This document shows, one piece after another, positions 16,826 to 24,318 of a DNA stretch of 30,346 bases (position 1 is its first letter; the number at the start of each line of letters is the position of its first letter). A model generated the notes under the pieces. That model ran no database searches and had not been told where the DNA came from. It saw nothing but the letters and a program-made list of their open reading frames with translations. The stretch spans positions 4,836-35,181 of the forward strand of contig JAKLLJ010000004.1 of the NCBI GenBank assembly GCA_023150215.1, given 5' to 3'. The DNA is from Thauera sp. (GTDB lineage: Bacteria; Pseudomonadota; Gammaproteobacteria; Burkholderiales; Rhodocyclaceae). A program made the translations under genes and the position numbers.

Positions 16826-17599
16826 ATGCTGCATCTGGGTGATCTGCGCCAGCCGGCGCGCGCCGGCGCCGGGCGCAAGGGCCCGCTGCCGGCCGCTGCG
16901 GTGGCGGACTGGCCGGCGCGCTTCGCCGAACTCGCGCGCGCTGCGCGCGATCCGCGCCTGCAGCACTTCTATGCTGCCGGCACGGTGGCGGGCGACACCG
17001 CGCTGCAGGACGTGCCGATGATCGCGATCGACGTCGAGACCACCGGACTCGACCCGGCGCGCGACGAGATCGTCAGCATCGGCGTGGTGCCGATGGACAC
17101 CACCTGCATCCGCTCCAGCGCCTCGCGCTACTGGGTGGTGCGTCCGCGCGCCGAGCTGCATCCGGAATCGGTGACCCTCCACGCCATTACCCATGCGCAG
17201 ATCGAGGCCGCGCCGGATCTGGCCGACATCGTCGGCGACCTGCTGTCCGCGCTCGCCGGGCGGGTGGTGGTGGTGCATTGCCGCGAGATCGAGCGCGCCT
17301 TCCTGGAGGTGGCCTTGAAGGCGCGACTCGGCGAGGGCATCGAGTTCCCCGTCATCGACACCATGGAGCTGGAAGCGCGCCTGCATCGAGCGCCGCCGCC
17401 GGGCTTTCTCGCGCGGCTGTTCGGCCGCAGGACCGCGCCGGTATCGATCCGCCTCGCGGACAGTCGCGAACGCTATGGCCTGCCGCGCTACCGCGCACAC
17501 CATGCGCTGACCGATGCGTTGGCCACCGCCGAATTGCTGCAGGCGCAGCTGGCCCATCGCTTCTCGCCGCTCACGCCGCTGCGCGCGCTGTGGCGTTAG
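16826..17599 (+). CDS. 3'-5' exonuclease of the DnaQ/PolC (DEDDh) type
   Basis: A 257-residue exonuclease domain protein, ten bases behind the DUF294 gene and preceded by GAGGA. Exo I is AIDVETTGLD (Asp69, Glu71). Exo III is HHALTD (His225, Asp230). Exo II normally reads HNxxFD; here it reads HCREIE, with Glu156 where the catalytic aspartate is expected. Residues 1-60 are an extension without recognised domain. It lacks a polymerase module, so it is a stand-alone exonuclease, or with altered exo II perhaps acts on nucleotides or small RNA. Its regular partner is the DUF294 protein, but the joint role is not established to my knowledge. Confidence 0.88.
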   Translation: MLHLGDLRQPARAGAGRKGPLPAAAVADWPARFAELARAARDPRLQHFYAAGTVAGDTALQDVPMIAIDVETTGLDPARDEIVSIGVVPMDTTCIRSSASRYWVVRPRAELHPESVTLHAITHAQIEAAPDLADIVGDLLSALAGRVVVVHCREIERAFLEVALKARLGEGIEFPVIDTMELEARLHRAPPPGFLARLFGRRTAPVSIRLADSRERYGLPRYRAHHALTDALATAELLQAQLAHRFSPLTPLRALWR

Positions 17600-17656
17600 C
17601 GCGCGCAGCCGGGGACGGTCGTGCACGCGATTGCCGTGCCCGGATCCCGCGCCCGC

Positions 17657-17685
17657 TTGCCAAGTCGCGCGCGACTTGCTAAAAG
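17657..17685 (+). promoter_or_regulatory. Promoter of the PACE-murB transcript with an 18-base palindrome in its spacer
   Basis: TTGCCA (17657-17662; five of six bases match the -35 consensus) is 17 bases from TAAAAG (17680-17685; four of six match the -10). The spacer is nearly filled by the perfect palindrome CAAGTCGCGCGCGACTTG (17661-17678), a possible repressor site. The predicted start is near 17692. Confidence 0.55.
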
Positions 17686-17691
17686 TTCGCC

Positions 17692-17841
17692 CGGGCATCG
17701 CCGATGCCCGAACCGGTCCGACGCGGGGACGACCCTGCCCGCCATGCGCGCCTTGCGCAGCGACCGTCGGTTTCACGCGGGACGACCCGCAGGACGAGGC
17801 GCGGACCCGAGCGGTCCGCGACCACCGCCGGAGTCTTCCCC
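17692..17841 (+). promoter_or_regulatory. Candidate guanidine-II (mini-ykkC) riboswitch leader
   Basis: The leader holds two hairpins with ACGA loops. P1 (17723-17738) is GCGGGG-ACGA-CCCTGC, six pairs including one G-U. P2 (17777-17790) is GCGGG-ACGA-CCCGC, five pairs. Both share the core GGGACGACCC. The linker is 38 bases. Guanidine-II riboswitches are defined by two hairpins with ACGR loops separated by a short linker of up to about 40 bases, so this fits. Other structure: a GGGCATCG/CGATGCCC hairpin at the predicted 5' end (17692-17710) and an eight-pair hairpin CGCGGACC/GGTCCGCG (17800-17820) ahead of the GGAG ribosome-binding site (17830-17833). The P1 5' strand CGCGGGGA (17722-17729) can alternatively pair with TCCCCGTG (17837-17844), covering the GTG start. 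Ligand-stabilised P1 would free the start codon (inferred ON switch). Confidence 0.72.
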
Positions 17842-18336
17842 GTGTCTGCCCATCCCAAGCTTCGCTCCTTCCCCGACCGCCTGCGCCAGATCGCCCTGTT
17901 CGAGATCGGCGGCCTGCTCCTGGTCACGCCGCCCTTCGCGTGGGCGAGCGGCGTGCCGATCGCCGATTCGATCGGCCTGCTCGCGCTGCTGGCGCTGATC
18001 GCCGCGATCTGGAACGGCGCCTACAACACCGCCTTCGACTGGATCGAGGGCCGGCTCACCGGTCGCACCGCCGACCGCCGCCCGTTCCGGCTGCGTGCCG
18101 CGCACGCGCTCGGTTTCGAGTCGGGCCTGCTGATCATGACGCTGCCGATCATCATGAGGTGGACCGGCATGGGCTGGATCGAGGCGCTGATTGCCGACAT
18201 CGGCCTGGCGATCACCTACACGATCTATGCGCTGCTCTTTAATCTGGGCTATGACCGCCTGTTCCCGATCGTGCCGCCCGGCACGCTTGCGGTGCCCGGC
18301 GCGCAGCCGTCGGACGGCCTGATGGCGGAGCGCTGA
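17842..18336 (+). CDS. PACE-family (AceI-like) small cation efflux protein
   Basis: A 164-residue inner-membrane protein with four helices forming two bacterial transmembrane pair (BTP) repeats. Repeat 1 starts RLRQIALFEIGG, with the conserved membrane Glu21 that couples protons in AceI, and contains WNGAYNTAFDWIE. Repeat 2 starts RAAHALGFESG (Glu93) and ends YALLFNLGYDRLFP. The GTG at 17842 is chosen because GGAG lies eight bases upstream and because it gives the family's usual length; the upstream open frame is the structured leader. Known PACE proteins export chlorhexidine, acriflavine and short diamines. The riboswitch-like leader suggests guanidine or a related cation as inducer and perhaps substrate (inference). 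murB starts two bases after its stop. Confidence 0.9.
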   Translation: MSAHPKLRSFPDRLRQIALFEIGGLLLVTPPFAWASGVPIADSIGLLALLALIAAIWNGAYNTAFDWIEGRLTGRTADRRPFRLRAAHALGFESGLLIMTLPIIMRWTGMGWIEALIADIGLAITYTIYALLFNLGYDRLFPIVPPGTLAVPGAQPSDGLMAER

Positions 18337-18337
18337 C

Positions 18338-19384
18338 GTGAGCGACAACACGGCCTGCGCGGGCGGCGCCCTGGACGTGGTCGACGACGCCGATCTCGCG
18401 CCGTTCAATACCTTCGGCCTGCGCGCACGCGCTGCGCGCCTGGTGCACGTGCGTGCGGTTGCCGCGCTGCAGGCGGCGGTGGCCGCACCGCACTGGCATC
18501 TGGGCCCGCGGCTGGTGCTGGGCGGCGGCAGCAACCTTGTGCTCACCGGCGACTTCCCGGGCACGGTGCTCAAGGTCGAGCTGCGCGGCCGGCGCCTGCT
18601 GCGCACCGAGCCCGAGGCCTGGATCGTCGAGGCCGGCGCCGGCGAAAACTGGCACGACTTCGTGCGGTGGACGCTGGCACAGGGCTGGGCCGGGCTGGAG
18701 AACCTGTCGCTGATCCCGGGCACCGTCGGTGCCGCGCCGATCCAGAACATCGGCGCCTACGGGCTCGAGCTGGTCGAGCGTTTCGACTCGCTCGATGCGG
18801 TGGCGCTCGACAGCGGCGTGCTGCGCAGCTTCTCCGCTGCCGAGTGCGAATTCGGCTATCGCGACAGCGTGTTCAAGCGCAATCCGGGCCGGTGGCTGGT
18901 CACTGCGGTACGCCTGCGCCTGCCGCGCCCCTGGCAGGCGGTGACGCGCTACGCCGACGTGGCGCGCGAGCTCGCGGCGCGCGCCATCGAGGCGCCCGGT
19001 GCCGCCGACATTTCGGATGCGGTGGTCGCGATTCGCCGCCGCAAGCTGCCCGACCCGGCGGTGCTCGGCAACGCCGGCAGTTTCTTCAAGAACCCGGTGG
19101 TCGCCGCAGACACCTGTGCACGCCTGCTCGCCACGCATTCGGACCTGCCGCACTATCCCCAGCCCGACGGCGGCGAGAAGCTCGCGGCCGGGTGGTTGAT
19201 CGAGCAGGCGGGCTGGAAGGGGCGCGACCGCGGTCCGGTCGGCTGTTACGAGCGCCAGGCCCTGGTGCTGGTCAACCGCGGCGGCGCCACCGGGGCCGAT
19301 GTGCAGGGCATCGCGCAGGCAATCGTGGCCGACGTCGAGGCGCGCTTCGGCGTGCGCCTGGAGCCGGAGCCGGTGTTCGTCTGA
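18338..19384 (+). CDS. murB: UDP-N-acetylenolpyruvoylglucosamine reductase
   Basis: A 348-residue cytoplasmic flavoenzyme that reduces UDP-GlcNAc-enolpyruvate to UDP-MurNAc with NADPH, the second committed step of peptidoglycan precursor synthesis. The FAD-binding part shows NTFGLRARA and LGGGSNLVL, then GLENLSLIPGTVGAAPIQNI and GAYG. The YRDSVFK loop marks it as a type I MurB. GSFFKNP holds the catalytic serine, and the EPEPVF end holds the catalytic glutamate. The start is a GTG one base after the TGA of the PACE gene, so translation is probably coupled to the upstream gene. That is an unusual place for murB, which is more often in the mur/fts cluster or alone. Confidence 0.95.
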   Translation: MSDNTACAGGALDVVDDADLAPFNTFGLRARAARLVHVRAVAALQAAVAAPHWHLGPRLVLGGGSNLVLTGDFPGTVLKVELRGRRLLRTEPEAWIVEAGAGENWHDFVRWTLAQGWAGLENLSLIPGTVGAAPIQNIGAYGLELVERFDSLDAVALDSGVLRSFSAAECEFGYRDSVFKRNPGRWLVTAVRLRLPRPWQAVTRYADVARELAARAIEAPGAADISDAVVAIRRRKLPDPAVLGNAGSFFKNPVVAADTCARLLATHSDLPHYPQPDGGEKLAAGWLIEQAGWKGRDRGPVGCYERQALVLVNRGGATGADVQGIAQAIVADVEARFGVRLEPEPVFV

Positions 19385-19481
19385 GCCCGGCGGTGGCGGA
19401 CGGACGAGATCGGCCACGCTCGCCAACGCCTGCCGCCACTCGCAAATACTCAAAGAGGCCTTGCGCCCGAAGGATCGCCCG

Positions 19482-20876
19482 ATGTCCGACCCTGACCGCC
19501 AGACTGCCGTGCTGGCCGAACTGCGTGCCGCCTTCGGCGCCGCCGAGGTCCTCGCTGGCGACGCCAGCCCGCGTCACCTCAAGGACTGGAGCAGCGCGAC
19601 CGGCGGCACGCCGCTCGCGATCCTGCGTCCGCGCGGCACCGAGGAGCTCTCGCGCATGCTGGCGATCTGCCACGCCCACGGCCAGGCAGTGGTGCCGCAG
19701 GGCGGGCTGTCGGGCCTGGTCGGTGGCGCGGTGCCGGGCGAGGGCGAGGTGGTGGTGTCGCTCGAGCGCATGAGCGCAATCGAGGACATCGACCTCGGCT
19801 CGGGCACCGTCACCGTGCAGGCCGGCGCGCTCCTGCAGACCGTGCAGGAGGCCTGCCGCGATGCTGGTGCGATGCTTGCGGTCGACCTCGGCGCGCGCGG
19901 GTCGTGCCAGATCGGCGGCAACGTGTCGACCAATGCGGGGGGCAACCGCGTGATCCGCTACGGCAACACGCGCGAATCGGTGCTCGGCCTGGAAGTGGTG
20001 CTGGCCGATGGCAGCGTGCTGCCGATGATGAACCGCATGGTCAAGAACAATGCGGGCATCGATCTCAAGCATCTGTTCATCGGCAGCGAGGGCATCCTCG
20101 GCATCGTCACCCGGGTGGTGCTCAAGCTGCAACCGCTGCCGCGTGGCACCAGCACCGCGCTGGTCGCGCTCGCCGACTTCGACGCCGCGCTGCGCTTCCT
20201 GCGCCACGCGCAGCAGAGCCTATCGGGCCAGGTCAGCGCCTTCGAGATCATGTGGCGCGACTATCTCGACACCGCGCTCGCCGCCAACCGGCTGCGCCGG
20301 CCCTTCGCCACCGACTACCCGGTGTATGTGCTGATCGACATGCACTGCGGGCAGCCCGCGACCGACGCGCAGCGCTTCGAGGCCATGCTGCAGGAGGCGG
20401 TCGAGGCGGGCTGGATCGTGGATGCGGTGGTGGCGCAGTCGGTGGCCGACGCCGAGGCGCTGTGGGCGATCCGCGACGGCGTCGCCGAGGTGCTGCGCGA
20501 ACACGCGCCGACCTTGAACTTTGACGTTTCGGTGCCGGTGGCGAGGATCGGTGAATGCGCGGCGCGTGTGCGTGCGAACCTCGAGCGCGACTGGCCACAA
20601 CTGCAGGCGCTGTTCTTCGGCCACGTCGGCGACGGCAACCTGCACGTGGTGGTGTGCAAGGTGCCGCAGGACGAGCCCAGCGTGCACGCGATCGAGGCAG
20701 CGGTGTACGACGTCGTGCGCGACGAGGGCGGCTCGGTGTCGGCGGAGCACGGCATCGGCCGCCTCAAGCGCGACTGGCTCGCCCATTCACGCAGCGCCGC
20801 CGAGATCGCGCTGATGCGCACGCTCAAACATGCGCTCGACCCGCAGGGCATCCTCAATCCGGGCAAGCTGCTGTGA
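19482..20876 (+). CDS. FAD-linked oxidase/dehydrogenase of the GlcD/D2HGDH type
   Basis: A 464-residue PCMH-type flavoprotein that oxidises a 2-hydroxy acid. The FAD-binding half contains VVPQGGLSGLVGGAVP, then GSCQIGGNVSTNAGGNRVIR and GSEGILGIVTRVVLKLQP. The cap half contains FGHVGDGNLHVVV with the conserved metal/substrate histidine, and EHGIGRLKRDWL. The overall layout matches D-2-hydroxyglutarate and D-lactate dehydrogenases of this family; the substrate is not resolved. The ATG at 19482 is chosen for AAGGA upstream and because the family usually starts close to it. It is 97 bases behind murB with no clear functional link. Confidence 0.9.
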   Translation: MSDPDRQTAVLAELRAAFGAAEVLAGDASPRHLKDWSSATGGTPLAILRPRGTEELSRMLAICHAHGQAVVPQGGLSGLVGGAVPGEGEVVVSLERMSAIEDIDLGSGTVTVQAGALLQTVQEACRDAGAMLAVDLGARGSCQIGGNVSTNAGGNRVIRYGNTRESVLGLEVVLADGSVLPMMNRMVKNNAGIDLKHLFIGSEGILGIVTRVVLKLQPLPRGTSTALVALADFDAALRFLRHAQQSLSGQVSAFEIMWRDYLDTALAANRLRRPFATDYPVYVLIDMHCGQPATDAQRFEAMLQEAVEAGWIVDAVVAQSVADAEALWAIRDGVAEVLREHAPTLNFDVSVPVARIGECAARVRANLERDWPQLQALFFGHVGDGNLHVVVCKVPQDEPSVHAIEAAVYDVVRDEGGSVSAEHGIGRLKRDWLAHSRSAAEIALMRTLKHALDPQGILNPGKLL

Positions 20877-20890
20877 GCGCCGCGCGCGCG

Positions 20891-21628
20891 CTAGATGACC
20901 TGCCGCGGCTGCTCGATGATGGTCTGGTAGACCAGGCTCTTGATCTTCATGCGGTCGTCGGGGGCGAGCGCGTGGAAGTCGACGCCGTAGTGGTATTCGA
21001 TGCCCTCGCCGTCCGTGTCGGCTTCCTGTTGCACGCTGCGGACATCGGCGGCGATGTCGAGCTCGAATTCGACCTCGTGCAGGGTGAGCACGAAGCGCAG
21101 GCGGAGGACGCTACCCTGCTCGCCCACCGCGGCGCGGGCGTGGATCAGGGCGCCGGTTGCGCTCAGGTTGAGGATGGTGCCGGGCTCGGCGGCGTCCGAT
21201 CCGTGGGCGCCCATGCGCACCGGAATGCGCGCGCGCACCCGTGTGGCCTTGCGGATCACGCTGCCCTGGATCGTGCCCGGGAAGCTCAGGTGCAGGTAGT
21301 CGAACGGCAGCCTGCACACACGCAGCACCGAGGCCCAGAACGCGAAGGCGCTCTGGCGCGAGAATACGCGCACGATCAGTGGGTCATTTTCCACCAGGTT
21401 GATCCGGCGTCCGCCACGGGTCGGCGTGGTGACCAGCAGGCTGACGCCTTCGAGATAACCGACCACGCGCACGAAGGCCCGCCGTACCCCGGTGGATGCC
21501 GAGCACTCGAGCTGCAGGCGATCGCCGACGGCGAGGCACATGTCGCCGAAGGTGAAGCCCTTGCGCTCTTCGCCGGTTGCTTGATCCGGGTCGGATTGCG
21601 GCTCGGCTCCGGGGGTCTGGTCGCTCAT
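20891..21628 (-). CDS. PilZ-domain c-di-GMP receptor, YcgR-like
   Basis: A 245-residue cytoplasmic receptor. Residues 28-115 form a YcgR-N-like beta domain; residues 122-240 form the PilZ domain. The c-di-GMP contacts are present: the Arg-rich RKATR segment (126-130) and NLSATG (154-159), which fits the D/N-x-S-x-x-G motif. Proteins of this layout act as flagellar brakes or regulate surface adhesins; no flagellar gene is nearby, so the target is open. It is convergent with the FAD oxidase gene and may share a transcript with the aldehyde dehydrogenase gene transcribed in the same direction upstream of it (13-base gap). Confidence 0.9.
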   Translation of the reverse strand: MSDQTPGAEPQSDPDQATGEERKGFTFGDMCLAVGDRLQLECSASTGVRRAFVRVVGYLEGVSLLVTTPTRGGRRINLVENDPLIVRVFSRQSAFAFWASVLRVCRLPFDYLHLSFPGTIQGSVIRKATRVRARIPVRMGAHGSDAAEPGTILNLSATGALIHARAAVGEQGSVLRLRFVLTLHEVEFELDIAADVRSVQQEADTDGEGIEYHYGVDFHALAPDDRMKIKSLVYQTIIEQPRQVI

Positions 21629-21641
21629 CGTCGTCCCCGTG

Positions 21642-23078
21642 TCAGACGTTCATCACCGTGACCGCGCGGGTGTTCAGATAGGCTTCGAGCGCCTCGGGGC
21701 CGCCTTCGGTGCCGTAGCCGGAATCCTTGATGCCGCCGAAGGGCATTTCGGCGTTCGGCGTCGCAGGCTGGTTCACGTAGAGCATGCCGACCTCGAGCTC
21801 GTGGGCGAGGCGGTGGGTGTTCTTCTGCGCGCGGGTGAAGGCGTAGCCGGCCAGTCCGAAGGACAAGCGGTTGGCCTCGGCGATCGCTTCGTCCAGCGTG
21901 GCGAAACCGCGGATCGCCGCGATCGGGCCGAAGGGTTCCTCGTTGAACACTTTCGCATCCAGCGGCACTTCGCTCAGCACCGTCGGCGCGAAGAAGTTGC
22001 CCGCGCTGCCGATGCGCGCGCCGCCGGTGGCCACGGTTGCGCCGCGGGCCACCGCGTCGTGGAGGATGTCGCTCATCGCCGCCACCCGGCGCGGGTTGGC
22101 GAGCGGGCCCATCTGCGTACCCTCGGCCAAGCCGTCGCCGACCTTGAGCGAGCTGGCGTGCTTCGCCAGCGCGGCGACGAAGTCGGCGCGCACGCTGTCA
22201 TGGACCAGGAAGCGGGTGGGCGAGATGCAGACCTGGCCGGCGTTGCGGAACTTGGCCGCGGCCGAGGCCTTGACCGCAAGCTCGAGATCCGCGTCCTCGC
22301 AGACGATCACCGGTGCGTGACCACCGAGCTCCATCGTCACCCGCTTCATGTGCTGGCCCGCGAGTGCGGCCAGCTGCTTGCCCACCGGCGTCGAGCCGGT
22401 GAAGGTGATCTTGCGGATGCTGCGGTGCGGGATCAGGTAGGACGAGATCTCGGCCGGATTGCCATAGACCAGGCCGATCGCGCCTGCAGGCAGGCCGGCG
22501 TCGACGAAGGCGCGCACCAGCTCGGCCGGTGCGGCGGGCGTCTCTTCCGCGGCCTTGACCAGGATCGAGCAGCCGGTGGCGAGCGCCGCGCCGGCCTTGC
22601 GCACGACCTGGTTGATCGGAAAGTTCCAGGGCGTGAACGCGGCGACCGGGCCGACCGGGTCCTTGAGCACCATCTGCGTGGCGGCGAGGTTGCGCGCCGG
22701 CACGATGCGGCCGTACACGCGCTGCCCCTCGTCGGCGAACCATTCGATGATGTCTGCGGCGGCGAGCGCCTCGACCTTCGCCTCGGCCAGCGGCTTGCCC
22801 TGCTCCGCGGTGAGCAGGCGGGCGATGCCGTCGGCGCGCTCGCGCATCAACGCGGCGGCGCGGCGCATGATCTTCGCGCGCTCGATGGCCGGCGTCCTGC
22901 GCCAGGCCTGGAAGCCGCGCTCGGCGGCAGCGAGTGCCAGATCGAGGTCGGCGGTCGACGCGTGCGCGACGCGACCGATCTCCTCGCCGGTGGCCGGGTT
23001 GAGCACCGCCAGCGTGCGACCGTCGAGCGCATCGCGCCATTCGCCGTCGATCAGGAGTCGGGTGTCGGGGTAGGTCAT
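21642..23078 (-). CDS. NAD(P)-dependent aldehyde dehydrogenase, succinate-semialdehyde type
   Basis: A 478-residue aldehyde dehydrogenase. Asn152 (PWNFP), Glu250 (MELGGHAP) and Cys284 (GQVCISPTR) form the active site. FNEEPFGPIAAI is the late signature. The GQVC-SPTR and NPATGEEIGRV features are closest to succinate-semialdehyde and alpha-ketoglutarate-semialdehyde dehydrogenases (GabD-like); the exact substrate is inference. The ATG at 23078 is preceded by GAGGA; the open frame continues 21 codons upstream without a better start. No aminotransferase gene for a GABA pathway is adjacent. Confidence 0.9.
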   Translation of the reverse strand: MTYPDTRLLIDGEWRDALDGRTLAVLNPATGEEIGRVAHASTADLDLALAAAERGFQAWRRTPAIERAKIMRRAAALMRERADGIARLLTAEQGKPLAEAKVEALAAADIIEWFADEGQRVYGRIVPARNLAATQMVLKDPVGPVAAFTPWNFPINQVVRKAGAALATGCSILVKAAEETPAAPAELVRAFVDAGLPAGAIGLVYGNPAEISSYLIPHRSIRKITFTGSTPVGKQLAALAGQHMKRVTMELGGHAPVIVCEDADLELAVKASAAAKFRNAGQVCISPTRFLVHDSVRADFVAALAKHASSLKVGDGLAEGTQMGPLANPRRVAAMSDILHDAVARGATVATGGARIGSAGNFFAPTVLSEVPLDAKVFNEEPFGPIAAIRGFATLDEAIAEANRLSFGLAGYAFTRAQKNTHRLAHELEVGMLYVNQPATPNAEMPFGGIKDSGYGTEGGPEALEAYLNTRAVTVMNV

Positions 23079-23178
23079 CGGTTCTTCCTCGCGCGGGAAT
23101 GTCGGGACCGATATTCTAGCCCCTGGCCGATGACCGGACACCGCAGGCCGGCGTGCACGCGGCGCGCGGAGTCTGCGC

Positions 23179-24318
23179 TCAGGCGATCTCGCGCGCCGTC
23201 AGCGTGTAGCTGAAGGATTCCGGGTCGAGGCTGTCGAAGCGCTCGCCGCCGTGCTCGCCCTGCGGATACATTAGGAAGGGGATCTCCTTGCCCGTGCTGT
23301 GGGGCAGGCGCAGGTCGTGGGCGTCGTTGTAGGCCAGCCAGTTCATCTCCCAGGCGCCGAAGAGCTGCTTGCGCGCCGCGACCACCTTGGGGGCGACCAT
23401 CGACAGCATGCCCGGTGGCTCTTCCAGCACCACCTTGCGCACGTCCGCGGGGTCGACCGGCACCCAGCCGAAGCGCTCGAGGAAGACCTCCGCGCGGCAA
23501 TGCTGCGCCTTCGACACGTTGCCACTCTTGCCCAGGCTCCTGTAGCCGAAGCGCGAGTCGGCGACGCGGAGGCCGTACACATCGCGCGCGGGCAGGCCGG
23601 CGGCGCGCGCGAGGCCGACGTAGAGCGCGTTGAGGTCGGCGCACTTGCCCGACAGGTTGCCGGTCTCGAGCATGGTGCGCACGTCGCCGATGCCGCAGCC
23701 GCGCACCTTGGGTTCGCGGAAGGTGTTGTCCACGATCCACTCGTAGATCGCGCGCGCCTTGTCCTCGTCGGTGTCGGCGCCGCGCACGATGTCGCGCGCG
23801 GTGTCACGCACGATGCCGTCGGTGGGCAGCAGCGCGGTGGCGCGGGTGTACAGCGCGCGCTCGGCGCGCGGCAGGGTGAGGCGCTCGGCGCTCGGGCGGG
23901 CGAAGTCGGTGCCGCGGTCGCGGGTGGCGAAACGGCTAAGGATCTCCAGCGTCGGGCGCGCGGTGTCGGGGGCCCACTCGGCGTACACCATCTCGGCGCC
24001 GGACGGGTCGCGCATCTGCTGCATCAGCGCGGCGTTGCCCTGCCACAGGCTGCCCATCGGGCGCTGCCAGGCGGTCTCGTGCATCGATGGCAGCGGCACC
24101 CACACGCGCAAGGTGTCGCTGCCCGGTAGCGGCTCGATGCGGCTGACGAGCTCGAAGCGGCGCCAGCCGGACTCGGGCGTGGGTGCGAAGGCGGGCGGTT
24201 CGGCGTTGGGGGCCGGGGCGGCGAGCGGCGCAGCGTGTCCGGCCTGGGCGCGCGCGAGCACGGGCAGGGCGAGGCCGGCCGCCAGCGTGCCGGCGCGCAG
24301 GAAATTGCGGCGGTTCAT
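23179..24318 (-). CDS. Tat-exported transglutaminase-like protein
   Basis: A 379-residue protein with a twin-arginine signal peptide: RRNFLR at residues 3-8, a hydrophobic core and an ARAQA cleavage region near residue 26. The transglutaminase-like fold spans about 180-300, with the complete catalytic triad: Cys226 in GKCADLNALY, His273 in HCRAEVFLE and Asp289 in VDPADV. Such bacterial proteins may be cysteine proteases or amide-cleaving enzymes in the periplasm; the substrate is unknown. The ATG at 24318 has GGGAGA upstream and starts the signal peptide, so the longer open frame is rejected. The gene appears to be transcribed alone. Confidence 0.88.
   Translation of the reverse strand: MNRRNFLRAGTLAAGLALPVLARAQAGHAAPLAAPAPNAEPPAFAPTPESGWRRFELVSRIEPLPGSDTLRVWVPLPSMHETAWQRPMGSLWQGNAALMQQMRDPSGAEMVYAEWAPDTARPTLEILSRFATRDRGTDFARPSAERLTLPRAERALYTRATALLPTDGIVRDTARDIVRGADTDEDKARAIYEWIVDNTFREPKVRGCGIGDVRTMLETGNLSGKCADLNALYVGLARAAGLPARDVYGLRVADSRFGYRSLGKSGNVSKAQHCRAEVFLERFGWVPVDPADVRKVVLEEPPGMLSMVAPKVVAARKQLFGAWEMNWLAYNDAHDLRLPHSTGKEIPFLMYPQGEHGGERFDSLDPESFSYTLTAREIA

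Noticed and set aside
17704..17841. 46-residue N-terminal extension of the PACE protein
   Set aside because: It would translate the structured leader, lacks a ribosome-binding site and makes the protein longer than the family.
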